Positions 31,694 through 39,655 of a stretch of DNA of 46,077 nt are shown one piece after another. The position numbers were made by a program, and so were the translations under genes. The stretch spans positions 1-46,077 of the forward strand of contig JAKAKG010000059.1 of the NCBI GenBank assembly GCA_021813555.1, in the 5' to 3' direction. The notes beneath the pieces are model-generated. The model worked only from the letters and a program-made list of their open reading frames with translations. It was not told the origin of the DNA and did no database searches. Within the stretch, counting starts at the first letter, position 1, and each line of letters opens with the position of its first letter. Origin of the DNA: Acidobacteriota bacterium (GTDB lineage Bacteria; Acidobacteriota; UBA4820; DSQY01).

Positions 31694-31767
31694 GGTCTCT
31701 CCCCATAACAGCTTACCGAATTAACGGAGGGTTGCCAAGGGATTGGGGTGCGTTCCCTTGAAGGCGG

Positions 31768-31796
31768 TTGACTCTCGTCCGGGGGCACCTTATGAT
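31768..31796 (+). promoter_or_regulatory. sigma-70-type promoter of the LOG-like gene
   Basis: TTGACT (31768-31773), 17-bp spacer, TATGAT (31791-31796), each one mismatch from consensus. The expected transcription start, 7 bp after the -10 box, coincides with GTG 31803. Confidence 0.65.
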
Positions 31797-31802
31797 CATG
31801 GC

Positions 31803-32129
31803 GTGAGGCAGCAGACACGTGTGGCGGTTTTTGGCCGAGCCGATCTTCTTCCCGACACTCCAGGCTACGCGGAGGCCTACATCGCCATGAAACCCCGTGC
31901 GGGGACCATGGCCGAGGTGGCCAACCTGTGGGCCCTGCGCAAGGCGGGGCACGTTCCGCCCCGGCCTTTCGTTCTGGTAGGGCCGGCGTGGGCCCAGGTG
32001 GCCAGCCAGTTCGAGGCATTAGGCACGGTGGACGCGAATCTGCTAGAATGGTCTGTACGGGTCCCTGGACCGAGGGAGGCCGTCAAGGTGGTCCGAGAGG
32101 CCTATCAGGAAGAACGTGCCCATGGCTAA
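31803..32129 (+). CDS. miniature LOG-like (lysine decarboxylase-type Rossmann) protein
   Basis: 108 residues. The start V-A-V-F-G-R-A, then P-x-T-P-G-Y-A-E-A-Y, resembles the first strand and helix of LOG/TIGR00730 proteins, and K-P-R-A-G-T-M-A-E-V-A-N-L-W resembles their P-G-G-x-G-T-x-x-E motif, followed by P-P-R-P-F-V-L-V-G. The roughly 80 residues usually between these parts, with the G-G-G-x-x-G-x-M-x-A loop, are missing, and the P-G-G is changed to P-R-A. Normal family members are about 180 residues or longer. Activity on cytokinin-like nucleotides is therefore doubtful. GTG 31803 has no ribosome-binding site but lies at the predicted transcription start, which suggests a leaderless mRNA. 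It overlaps lepB by 8 bp. Confidence 0.6.
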   Translation: MRQQTRVAVFGRADLLPDTPGYAEAYIAMKPRAGTMAEVANLWALRKAGHVPPRPFVLVGPAWAQVASQFEALGTVDANLLEWSVRVPGPREAVKVVREAYQEERAHG

Positions 32130-32973
32130 AGCTAGAGCGAAGGCGGAGCATGCCCCCTACGGTCCCGGTGTCCCGGCCAAAGGGATGGTGAGGGAGTATT
32201 GGGAGACCATCTGCGTGGTCCTCATTTTCGTCCTCTTCGCCCGCACCTGGATTTTTCAGAACAGCAACATCCCCTCCGGTTCCATGAAGAACACGCTCCT
32301 TGTGGGTGACCGGCTCCTCGTGAACTCGTTCATCTACGGCCCCACCCTCTGGGGCTGGGAACGGACGATTCTGCCCATGCGCGAACCCAAGCGGGGGGAC
32401 ATCGTGGTCTTCAAGTTCCCCGGCAACCCCCAGGTTCCCTTCATCAAACGGGTGATCGCCAAAGGCGGAGACACCGTCCAAGTGGTGAACAACCACGTCT
32501 TCGTGAACGGGAAGATGCTCGTGGAGGGGTACACCCTCCTCGACGCAGACATCAAGGGGACGTACGTCGAGCCACCCAAGCTACCGGCCGTGGTGCCCGA
32601 GCTGCCGGACTACCTGCAGCAGCCCGAGATGTTCGACGTGGAGACCTCGCCGGGCCGCGTGGACGTGACCCTGAAGGACCCCAAGGGGGTGGACGTCATG
32701 GGGCGGTCCTACTTCGGGCCCTACCGTATCCCCAAGGGCCACCTGTTCATGATGGGCGACAACCGCATGAACAGCGAGGACAGCCGCTACTGGGGGTCTC
32801 TCGACGAGAGAATGGTGCTCGGGAAGGCTTGGATCATCTGGTGGTCCTTTAAGGAGGGCGACTACGATTACCTCAAGAACTCGCCGGGGGACATGGTCCG
32901 ACGCCTGGCGGACAAGGTGGGACACTTTTTTGGAAAGACCCGTTGGGACCGCATCGGCATGCGGCCTCGATAG
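32122..32973 (+). CDS. lepB: signal peptidase I
   Basis: 283 residues. A single N-terminal membrane helix (about 28-45) is followed by the catalytic serine S54 in I-P-S-G-S-M and the general-base lysine K109 in F-I-K-R-V-I-A, then the G-D-N-R-x-N-S-x-D-S-R box E. The longer middle section is proline-rich with a V-E-P-P-K-L-P insertion. It cleaves signal peptides on the outer face of the inner membrane, which would serve the several secreted proteins encoded here. ATG 32122 is favoured because AGGAAG lies 9 bp upstream; GTG 32116 is too close to it. It overlaps the end of the LOG-like gene and is probably read from that gene's promoter. Confidence 0.95.
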   Translation: MAKARAKAEHAPYGPGVPAKGMVREYWETICVVLIFVLFARTWIFQNSNIPSGSMKNTLLVGDRLLVNSFIYGPTLWGWERTILPMREPKRGDIVVFKFPGNPQVPFIKRVIAKGGDTVQVVNNHVFVNGKMLVEGYTLLDADIKGTYVEPPKLPAVVPELPDYLQQPEMFDVETSPGRVDVTLKDPKGVDVMGRSYFGPYRIPKGHLFMMGDNRMNSEDSRYWGSLDERMVLGKAWIIWWSFKEGDYDYLKNSPGDMVRRLADKVGHFFGKTRWDRIGMRPR

Positions 32974-32997
32974 AACGCTGGCCCAGGGAGGGATGCG

Positions 32998-33234
32998 ATG
33001 CAGTTGACGCAGCAGGTTCGGGAGTATCTGGCCAAGACGGATTCGGACTTCCGGCGCCTCTACGAGAAGCACCAGGAGTTCGAGCAGGAACTGGACGCCT
33101 TGGCCAAGAAGGGCTTCCTAAGCGCCGACGAAGAACTGCACGTGGCCGAGGTGAAAAAGAAGAAGCTCACCATCAAGGATCAGATGATGGTGATCGCCAA
33201 AAGGTACGAGCACCAGATCAAAGACGTCCAGTAA
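32998..33234 (+). CDS. YdcH/DUF465-like small helical protein
   Basis: 78 residues, strongly helical and charged. The pattern F-R-R-L-Y-E-K-H-Q-E-F-E-Q-E-L, then a turn and E-V-K-K-K-K-L-x-I-K-D-Q-M, matches DUF465 (YdcH) proteins, short two-helix proteins of unknown role. GGGAGGG precedes the ATG. It lies 24 bp after lepB and is probably in the same transcript. Confidence 0.8.
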   Translation: MQLTQQVREYLAKTDSDFRRLYEKHQEFEQELDALAKKGFLSADEELHVAEVKKKKLTIKDQMMVIAKRYEHQIKDVQ

Positions 33235-33281
33235 GCGGCGCGCGCCGGCGGCGAGGTACGAGGGAGAGAGGGAGGTGAAGG

Positions 33282-33548
33282 GTGGCCGCAAGCCGGTTGC
33301 CCTTCGGTGATCCGTTCGCGGAGAACGCGGGCCTGAACGGGCACCTGAGGCAGTTGATCGAAGACTTGGTCCGCTCGGGAATCACCTGGAAGGAAGCCCA
33401 GGCCGAGATCGAGCGGCTCTATATCGAACGCACCCTGTTGGGGTGCGACGGCAACCGCAGCCGCGCCGCCCGGAAGCTGGGCATGCACCGCAATACGCTC
33501 AACGCCAAAATCGAGCAGTACGGCCTGAACGGAGACCACCGTTCGTGA
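33282..33548 (+). CDS. small Fis-type helix-turn-helix protein
   Basis: 88 residues from a GTG start with GGGAGGTG just upstream. The C-terminal 45 residues form a Fis-type DNA-binding unit (C-D-G-N-R-S-R-A-A-R-K-L-G-M-H-R-N-T-L-N) like the C-terminus of NtrC-family activators; the N-terminal half is a helical region. It may be a nucleoid-associated or local regulator. The stop overlaps the thiL GTG start by 4 bp, so the two are translationally coupled. Confidence 0.85.
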   Translation: MAASRLPFGDPFAENAGLNGHLRQLIEDLVRSGITWKEAQAEIERLYIERTLLGCDGNRSRAARKLGMHRNTLNAKIEQYGLNGDHRS

Positions 33549-34531
33549 CTCCCCTCCACAGAAGCGAGCAGGCCTGGATCGAGCACATCCGGGCACTCTG
33601 GGGTCGCTCCCGGGCCGACGTGGGCCCGGGCGACGACGCCTGCGTCCTGGCGCCAGCGCGCAGGGCCGTGTCCACGGACATCCTCGTGGAGGGTGTGGAC
33701 TTTGAGCTGGACTGGGCCCCTCCCGCCGCCGTGGGGTATAAGGCTCTGGCGTCCAACCTGTCCGACCTTGCCGCCATGGGAGCCACGCCCGACGGGCTCC
33801 TTCTCACGCTGGGCTGGCCCGAAACGCTGGAGGACGCGTACGTGGAGGGCCTCCTCGAAGGCATCCGGGGCTTGGCGCTTCACGAGGGCGTGGACCTCTT
33901 GGGCGGGGACCTGACCCGAGCCCCGCGCCTCCTCGTGGCCGTGACCATCTTCGGCCTCCAGGAGCATCCTCCCCTGTTGCGCTCGGGCGGCAAGCCCGGT
34001 GATCTCCTCTACGTGTCGGGTACCCTGGGTGGCCCCGCGGCGGCCCTGGAGCGATTCCAATCGGGAGACCGGCTGATCGCCTTTGACGCCGCGGGCCCAT
34101 CGGCTCAAGGGGGGCAGGGGGTCCTGGACCGCTTCTTCAGGCCGCCCAGCCAGACGGCCATGGGCCTGTTCTTGGCGGAACGCGGCCTGGCCACCTGCTG
34201 TATGGACGTCTCGGACGGGCTCGCACGGGATCTGAGGCGCGTGTGCGAATCGAGCCGGTGCGGCGCCGAGGTGGAGGAGGCCAAGGTTCCCCTGGACCGG
34301 GCCTTGGCGGGGGCGCCGAGGCACGCGGCAACGGCCACCGCCCTCCGGGGCGGCGAGGAGCAGATCCTCCTTTTCGCGGTGGATCCGGGCAGGGTCAACG
34401 AGTTGGAAGGGGCGCCGGGTCCCGTCCATCCTTTGGGGCACCTCCAGGGCGAGGGCGGCCTTTGGATTCTTCGAGAGGGAGGGCTCCGTGAGGCTCTGGC
34501 CGAACCGGGCTACGACCACTTCCTGGCGTGA
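33545..34531 (+). CDS. thiL: thiamine-monophosphate kinase
   Basis: 328 residues. ThiL signatures: G-P-G-D-D-A-C-V near residue 23, S-T-D-I-L-V-E-G-V-D-F, G-Y-K-A-L-A-S-N-L-S-D-L-A-A-M-G-A, the G-G-D-L-T segment and M-D-V-S-D-G-L-A-R-D-L near 220. It phosphorylates thiamine monophosphate to the diphosphate cofactor. The GTG start overlaps the preceding stop. The C-terminal part is shorter and less conserved than in E. coli ThiL. It overlaps the DUF2062 gene by 44 bp. Confidence 0.93.
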   Translation: MTPLHRSEQAWIEHIRALWGRSRADVGPGDDACVLAPARRAVSTDILVEGVDFELDWAPPAAVGYKALASNLSDLAAMGATPDGLLLTLGWPETLEDAYVEGLLEGIRGLALHEGVDLLGGDLTRAPRLLVAVTIFGLQEHPPLLRSGGKPGDLLYVSGTLGGPAAALERFQSGDRLIAFDAAGPSAQGGQGVLDRFFRPPSQTAMGLFLAERGLATCCMDVSDGLARDLRRVCESSRCGAEVEEAKVPLDRALAGAPRHAATATALRGGEEQILLFAVDPGRVNELEGAPGPVHPLGHLQGEGGLWILREGGLREALAEPGYDHFLA

Positions 34532-34952
34532 AGCCTGGGGCAAACTGGCCGGCACGGGGCAGCCTCCTCTTCGGACGGCCGCCGCCGTGGGGCTCGGCCT
34601 GGCCATCGGCTTCCTCCCCGTCATGCCCTTCCAAACCCTCCTGGCACTGGCCTTCGCTTTCGCTTTCCGGTTGAACCGTGTGACCGTTTTCTTGGGAACG
34701 CTCATCTGGCAGCCGTTCACGGCGCCCTTCATCCTCGCGGCCGAATACGGCCTGGGCCGGTGGCTCATTGCCGCTCCCGCCGGCGCGTCCTCAGGGTCTC
34801 TTTGGCAAAGGTGGGGGTGGCCCCTCGCCGTGGGGGCGCCTCTGGTGGCCGCGGCCTGCGGGGCGGCGGGCGCTGCGCTGGCCTACCTCATCCTACGGCG
34901 GCGCTCTAGACAGAATGCCTCGCCATCCGTCATGCAAGAAGGTGGGGAGTGA
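34488..34952 (+). CDS. DUF2062 membrane protein
   Basis: 154 residues with three hydrophobic segments (about 30-48, 62-85, 110-137). The G-L-A-I-G-F-L-P-V-M-P-F-Q-T motif followed by the R-x-N-R-x-x-x-F-L-G-T-x-x-x-x-P segment is typical of DUF2062. The GTG start has GGGAGGG 4 bp upstream and lies inside thiL (44-bp overlap). Its stop overlaps the ECF sigma gene by 4 bp. The function is unknown. Confidence 0.85.
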   Translation: MRLWPNRATTTSWREAWGKLAGTGQPPLRTAAAVGLGLAIGFLPVMPFQTLLALAFAFAFRLNRVTVFLGTLIWQPFTAPFILAAEYGLGRWLIAAPAGASSGSLWQRWGWPLAVGAPLVAAACGAAGAALAYLILRRRSRQNASPSVMQEGGE

Positions 34953-35500
34953 CGGCCTCGTTCCTCGCCGGCCTCCTCCATGCGGCTCACAAGGGTGATG
35001 AGGCGGCCTTTCGAAAGCTCGTCGAGGCGACGCGAGAGCGGCTTTTCTGGACGGTGAGGCGGATGGTGGGACGAGAAGCCCTGGCGGACGAAATTTTGCA
35101 GGACGCGTACTTGGCCTTGTGGTCCCTTCCCGCGCGTTCGGGGCCCGACAACCCCGAGGCCTGGCTGAGGCGCACCTGCGTGAACCGCGCGCTGGATCAC
35201 TTGCGGCGCGAGGAGACGAAAGCCCGTCAGGCGGCGGAGGGGACGCTGGACTTCCTTCCTGCCCCCGGGGGCATCGAGGAGACCATGGGAGTTCTGGAGC
35301 TGGAGGCGGCTCTGCACCGCGCGCTGTCCACCCTGCCTCCCCAGGAGAGGGCCGCCTTCGTCCTGAGGGTCATCGAAGGATTGGACTACCCGCAGGTGGC
35401 CTCGTCCCTCGACGTCTCCGAAAGCACCGCGCGCAACCAAGTGATGCAGGCCAGGCGAAAGCTCGAAAAGGCCCTGGCGGCTTTGGGGATTGAGGCATGA
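34949..35500 (+). CDS. ECF-type RNA polymerase sigma factor
   Basis: 183 residues with the region 2 core (F-R-K-L-V-E-A-T-R-E-R-L-F-W, then A-D-E-I-L-Q-D-A-Y-L-A-L-W) and region 4 (L-S-T-L-P-P-Q-E-R-A-A-F-V-L-R, then G-L-D-Y-P-Q-V-A-S-S-L-D-V-S-E-S-T-A-R). It has the short ECF form without regions 1.1 or 3. The GTG start overlaps the DUF2062 stop and the stop overlaps the next ATG. It probably reads the secretion cluster or the secreted proteins, with the small membrane protein downstream as its regulator (inference from gene order). Confidence 0.93.
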   Translation: MTASFLAGLLHAAHKGDEAAFRKLVEATRERLFWTVRRMVGREALADEILQDAYLALWSLPARSGPDNPEAWLRRTCVNRALDHLRREETKARQAAEGTLDFLPAPGGIEETMGVLELEAALHRALSTLPPQERAAFVLRVIEGLDYPQVASSLDVSESTARNQVMQARRKLEKALAALGIEA

Positions 35501-35799
35501 GAATCGAGGATCTCAGGTACGCCCGCCGTCCCGAGGTGGAGTGGGATGGCTTCATGGCCGCCCTCGACGCCCGCCTGAAGCACGAGCGGCGCCGCAAGGC
35601 TTGGTCCTGGGCCGCCGCCGCGGCCATCTTTTTGGCGGCCCTGTTCAGCTTCTGGTTCCTGCCGCGCACGGAAGGGGGCCGGCCTTCGTTGCGGGCCGAC
35701 GTTCCCACCCTCTCCTCGCCCCTGTTTACGCCCACCACCGGCGACGCTCTGGCCGTCGCCGGCGGGACGGTTCTGGTCATACCGGAGGTCCACACATGA
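35497..35799 (+). CDS. putative membrane-anchored anti-sigma factor
   Basis: 100 residues: a basic N-terminal cytoplasmic part of about 35 residues, one membrane helix (A-A-A-A-A-I-F-L-A-A-L-F-S-F-W-F-L, ~38-55) and a short periplasmic tail. No H-x-x-x-C-x-x-C zinc motif is present, so it is not a ZAS-type anti-sigma factor. The call rests on topology and on overlap with the ECF sigma gene before it (ATGA) and the secretin-N-like gene after it (ATGA). Confidence 0.55.
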   Translation: MRIEDLRYARRPEVEWDGFMAALDARLKHERRRKAWSWAAAAAIFLAALFSFWFLPRTEGGRPSLRADVPTLSSPLFTPTTGDALAVAGGTVLVIPEVHT

Positions 35800-36482
35800 G
35801 GCTTCGAACGTGGCTGGCGTGGTCGCTCGTGGCCAGCGTGCCCCTGTGGCTCGCGGCGCAGCAGATCGAGAAGCTCACCTACGTCCTCAAACACCGGGAT
35901 GTCCGCTCCGTGGCCGCACGGGTGGCCGAGGAACTGGGTCCCCAGGGCCAGGTGTGGGTTGACGGAGCCCGAAACCAACTGACCGTGCAGGACGAGCCGG
36001 GACGGCTGTCCCAGGTCCGCCATCTCCTCTCCGAGCTGGACGCGCCCGCCCGCCGGTTTGCCATCGCGGCGCAGCTGGACGTGTTGCCCAGGACCGACGG
36101 CCGGGGCCTTTTCAAGCCCGCTCCCGAATTCGTGGACATGACCGCCTGGGCCCAATCGGCCAAGCCCACGGCGACCTACGAGTGCGTCCTGGACATCACG
36201 GAGGGCAAGGGCGGCGCCTGCGCGCTCGGGAAGGGCTACAGGCTGGAGGCCAGGGCCCAGGGATACGATCCCTCCCGGCGCCGCCTCGCCCTGGAGTCCC
36301 TCGCCCTGCTCAAACTTCGCGAACCATCGGACGCCGGCGTACCCGTGCTCCAGGGGGCCGCCGTCCTTCCCGTGGGGGCCCCCACGGTGCTCCTGGTGAA
36401 TCCCACGGCGGAGACGCCGCCCCTTCGGCTCCGAGCCACGCCCAACCTCCTGCCCGAAGTGCAGCCCCCGGAGGCCCGCTGA
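35796..36482 (+). CDS. periplasmic protein with a secretin N-domain-like fold
   Basis: 228 residues with a signal peptide (cleavage near L-A-A-Q, residue 18). Residues 22-85 (Y-V-L-K-H-R-D-V-R-S-V-A, then V-D-G-A-R-N-Q-L-T-V-Q-D and L-L-S-E-L-D) match the pattern of the secretin N1/NolW-type ring domains. The rest is beta-rich and unassigned. It has no secretin pore. It may dock to the secretin encoded 6 kb downstream or act as a periplasmic ring component. Overlaps the anti-sigma-like gene by 4 bp and the gspF/pilC-like gene by 1 bp. Confidence 0.65.
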   Translation: MRLRTWLAWSLVASVPLWLAAQQIEKLTYVLKHRDVRSVAARVAEELGPQGQVWVDGARNQLTVQDEPGRLSQVRHLLSELDAPARRFAIAAQLDVLPRTDGRGLFKPAPEFVDMTAWAQSAKPTATYECVLDITEGKGGACALGKGYRLEARAQGYDPSRRRLALESLALLKLREPSDAGVPVLQGAAVLPVGAPTVLLVNPTAETPPLRLRATPNLLPEVQPPEAR

Positions 36483-37699
36483 TGCCGCGCTTTGTCTGCC
36501 GGCTGGGCACGACGGGGGGTGACCTGGTGGTCCAGGAACTGGTTGCGGCCACCGAGTCCGTCCTCAAGGCCCAATTGCAGGACAAGGGCTATTATGTCTT
36601 CTCGATCAAGCCGAAGCACGCCCTCGCGGGCTTCAGCACGGCGGCGTTGCAGCGCAAGAAATCTGTTCCGGCCAAAGATTTCGTCACGTTCAACCAGGAG
36701 TTCTCTGCCCTTCTCAAGGCGGGGCTGCCCGTCCTCACGGCCCTGAACCTCCTGCTGGCGCGAAAGGGGCAGGGCTTCTTCCACCAGATGCTCACGCTCG
36801 TGAGGGACGACGTGCAGGGGGGCACCAGCCTGAGCGACGCCTTCAAAAATCGCGGGAACGCCTTTCCCCTCATTTACTCGGCCACGGTGGCGGCGGGCGA
36901 GCGGAGCGGGGAGCTGGTGGAGGTGATCCAGCGCTACCTGTTTTTCCTCCGCACCATGCAGGCCATCAAGAAAAAGATCGTTTCGGCCATGATCTATCCC
37001 ATCATCCTGCTGACCCTTTCCGTGGGATTGGTCTTCCTCCTGCTGACCGTCATCGTGCCCAAGTTTTCCACGTTGTTTCTGGGCGCGGGGGCCAAACTTC
37101 CCGCCCTCACCCAGTTCGTCCTGAGCGTGTCCAAGGTCTTCCAGTACGGCTGGCCCTTCTTCCTGGCGGTGCTCGTGGGCGTTCCCCTGGGGCTCAAGGT
37201 TTACGCCTCCCGGCCCGAGGGACGCTTCGCCCTCGCCAAACTCAGGCTCCGCATCCCCATGCTCGGCATGAACGTGAAGCGCTACAACATCGCCCAGATG
37301 TGCCGCACGCTGGGGACCCTGGTGGCCGGCGGCATTCCCGTGGTGTCGGCCCTGGACGTGGTGGCCGAGGCCATGAGCAACGAACTGTACAAGGTGGAGC
37401 TCAAGCAGGTGCGCCAGCACGTCATGGAGGGCCAAGCCCTCTGGGCGAGCATGGAAAAGACCCGCATGATGACGCCCATGGCCGTGGAAATGATCGAAGT
37501 GGGAGAATCCACAGGTTCTCTGGCTGAAATGCTCGACCAGGTGAGCCAGTTCTACGATGAGGAGCTGAGCACCGCCGTGGAGCGCTTCGTGGCCCTGCTG
37601 GAGCCCATGCTCCTCCTGGTCATGGCGGTGGTCATCGCGGTGGTGGTCCTCTCGGTTTACATGCCCCTCTTCAGCATGTACAACCTGGTAGGGAACTGA
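36482..37699 (+). CDS. type II secretion/type IV pilus inner-membrane platform protein (GspF/PilC)
   Basis: 405 residues. Two repeats of the GspF domain, each with F-x-x-x-L-x-x-L-x-x-A-G-x-P (F-S-A-L-L-K-A-G-L-P near 77; C-R-T-L-G-T-L-V-A-G-G-I-P near 277) and the E-x-x-G-x-L motif (G-E-R-S-G-E-L, G-E-S-T-G-S-L), with three membrane helices. It forms the platform that the cytoplasmic ATPase turns or pushes. The ATG is read from the TGATG overlap with the preceding gene. A heptad array separates it from the ATPase gene. Confidence 0.93.
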   Translation: MPRFVCRLGTTGGDLVVQELVAATESVLKAQLQDKGYYVFSIKPKHALAGFSTAALQRKKSVPAKDFVTFNQEFSALLKAGLPVLTALNLLLARKGQGFFHQMLTLVRDDVQGGTSLSDAFKNRGNAFPLIYSATVAAGERSGELVEVIQRYLFFLRTMQAIKKKIVSAMIYPIILLTLSVGLVFLLLTVIVPKFSTLFLGAGAKLPALTQFVLSVSKVFQYGWPFFLAVLVGVPLGLKVYASRPEGRFALAKLRLRIPMLGMNVKRYNIAQMCRTLGTLVAGGIPVVSALDVVAEAMSNELYKVELKQVRQHVMEGQALWASMEKTRMMTPMAVEMIEVGESTGSLAEMLDQVSQFYDEELSTAVERFVALLEPMLLLVMAVVIAVVVLSVYMPLFSMYNLVGN

Positions 37700-37716
37700 G
37701 GGTGGGGAAGGGCAAG

Positions 37717-37758
37717 TCGGAAATCGGAATTCGGAATTCGGAAATCGGAATTCTGAAT
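37717..37758. repeat. heptad array, unit TCGGAAW (6 units)
   Basis: Six 7-bp units without slip: TCGGAAA, TCGGAAT, TCGGAAT, TCGGAAA, TCGGAAT, TCTGAAT. It starts 17 bp after the platform gene's stop codon. Confidence 0.9.
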
Positions 37759-37812
37759 TTGACATGCGCTGGCTGACATTCAAGGTTCTACGCTCGATCG
37801 GAGTTGACGACG

Positions 37813-39462
37813 ATGGCATCCACACCTAGCGACATCATGGCGAACCTTCCGTCGGAAGGCGAACTGCTCAACGAGGAGAAGAACGCCAGGCGCCTCGCGG
37901 AAGTGTTGCACCTTCCCTTCGTGTCCCTGCAAGGCTTCCGCGTGGATCCGGACCTCTTCCTGTCCATTCCTGTGGAGCTTATGTTCAGGTTCAATTTCAT
38001 CCCCTATCGCGACGAAGGCGGGTCCCTCGCCATCGTGGCCGCCGATCCCTCGGACGTGACCATGGTGGACGAGCTCGAGGTCTTCCTCAAGCGCCCCGTG
38101 AGGCTTCACGTGGGCATACGCAGCGAGATCCAGGAGGTGCTAAAGAAGTCCGAATCCAGCCAGCGGGTCCTGGAAGAGGTGAGCGAGGATTTCCGCCTGC
38201 AGATCGTCCGGGAGGACGCCGAAGAGGGCGGCGAGGAAGTGGTCTCCATCGACAAGCTCTCCGCCGACACGAGCCCCATCATCAAGCTCGTGGACTACAC
38301 GGTCTTCAACGCCCTCCAGCGGAGGGCCAGCGACGTCCACGTGGAAACCCGGGACAACGAGGTGATGATCAAGTACCGCATCGACGGCGTCCTCTATCCC
38401 GCCATGGACCCCATCGACAAGCGGTTTCACGCCACCATCATCTCCCGTATCAAGGTCATGGCGGAGCTGGACATCGCCGAGAAGCGCATCCCGCAGGACG
38501 GCCGCTTCAAGCTGAAGGTGAAGGGCAAGACCGTGGACTTTCGCGTGAGCATCATCCCCACCATCCACGGCGAGGACTGCGTCATCCGAATCCTGGACAA
38601 GGAATCCACCAGCGAGGAGTTCAAGCAGCTCAACCTGGACGTGTTGGGCTTCCAGCCGGAGGTGAAGCGCCTCATCCGCCGCCACGCCGCCGAACCCTAC
38701 GGGATGCTCCTGGTGACCGGGCCCACGGGCTCCGGCAAGACCACGACGCTGTACGCGGTCCTGAGCGAGATCCAGTCCTCGGAATACAAGATGATCACCA
38801 TCGAAGACCCGGTAGAGTATCAGCTCCGCGGCATCACCCAGATTCCCGTGAACGAAAAGAAGGGCCTCACCTTCGCCCGGGGCCTGCGCTCCATCCTGCG
38901 CCACGACCCGGACAAGATCATGGTGGGCGAGATCCGCGACGAGGAGACGGCCAACATCGCCATCCAGTCGGCGCTCACGGGCCACCTGGTATTCACCACG
39001 GTCCACGCCAACAACGTGGTGGACGTGCTGGGCCGGTTTCTGAACATGAACGTGGAGCCCTACAATTTCGTCTCCGCCCTCAACTGCGTCCTGGCCCAGC
39101 GCCTCGTCCGCAAAATATGCCCGAACTGCTCGGAGAGGATCACCTATCCCACGGAAGTCATCGCGGAGAGCCACATCCCCGTAGACCAGGCGGCGGCCGC
39201 CGAGCTCTTCGAGGGCAAGGGCTGCCTGGACTGCAACGGCACCGGGTTCAGGGGGCGGATGGCCATTTCCGAGCTGCTGGAGCTGAGCGACCACATCCGC
39301 GAGCTCATCCTGGACCGCAAGCCCGCCAGCGAGATCAAGAAGGCCGCCCGGGAGGAGGGCATGATGACCTTGCGGGAGTCGGCCGTCCACCAGTTCCTCA
39401 TGGGTAAGACGACCCTCAAGGAGATCAACAAGGTCACCTTCGTCGAGGAGACGCATAGATAG
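37813..39462 (+). CDS. secretion/pilus assembly ATPase (GspE/PilB)
   Basis: 549 residues. An N-terminal MshEN-like domain (1-150) precedes the ATPase core: Asp box, Walker A G-P-T-G-S-G-K-T-T-T near 305, Walker B I-M-V-G-E-I-R-D-E-E-T, His box T-V-H-A-N, and the zinc tetracysteine motif (C-P-N-C near 437 and C-L-D-C near 473). It hydrolyses ATP to drive pseudopilin polymerisation. ATG 37813 has CGGAG about 9 bp upstream; TTG 37804 is too close to that site. The stop codon TAG is the edge of a heptad array. Confidence 0.95.
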   Translation: MASTPSDIMANLPSEGELLNEEKNARRLAEVLHLPFVSLQGFRVDPDLFLSIPVELMFRFNFIPYRDEGGSLAIVAADPSDVTMVDELEVFLKRPVRLHVGIRSEIQEVLKKSESSQRVLEEVSEDFRLQIVREDAEEGGEEVVSIDKLSADTSPIIKLVDYTVFNALQRRASDVHVETRDNEVMIKYRIDGVLYPAMDPIDKRFHATIISRIKVMAELDIAEKRIPQDGRFKLKVKGKTVDFRVSIIPTIHGEDCVIRILDKESTSEEFKQLNLDVLGFQPEVKRLIRRHAAEPYGMLLVTGPTGSGKTTTLYAVLSEIQSSEYKMITIEDPVEYQLRGITQIPVNEKKGLTFARGLRSILRHDPDKIMVGEIRDEETANIAIQSALTGHLVFTTVHANNVVDVLGRFLNMNVEPYNFVSALNCVLAQRLVRKICPNCSERITYPTEVIAESHIPVDQAAAAELFEGKGCLDCNGTGFRGRMAISELLELSDHIRELILDRKPASEIKKAAREEGMMTLRESAVHQFLMGKTTLKEINKVTFVEETHR

Positions 39463-39488
39463 TGAATAGTGAAAAGTGAAAAGTGAAA
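39461..39488. repeat. heptad array, unit AGTGAAA (4 units)
   Basis: AGTGAAT, AGTGAAA, AGTGAAA, AGTGAAA. The first two bases are the last two of the ATPase gene's TAG stop codon. Confidence 0.85.
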
Positions 39489-39521
39489 AGACCTGAACGG
39501 TGGTTCGCCGGGTGTAAACGG

Positions 39522-39557
39522 GGGACGCGAGACGTGATTGAACAAAACGAGAGACGC
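39522..39557. repeat. degenerate heptad array, unit GAGACGC
   Basis: GGGACGC and GAGACGT, then after a short interruption AAAACGA and GAGACGC. Third locus of the GAGACGC family, 34 bp downstream of an AGTGAAA array in the same gap. Confidence 0.7.
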
Positions 39558-39655
39558 AAACGAAGAACGAGGCAGCGCGAGAGCTGGCCGGTTGTCGGCG
39601 CCCTGCTTCATCGCCTGGTCGCGTCTTGCCATGATGCCAACCTAGGAAGCCTCCC

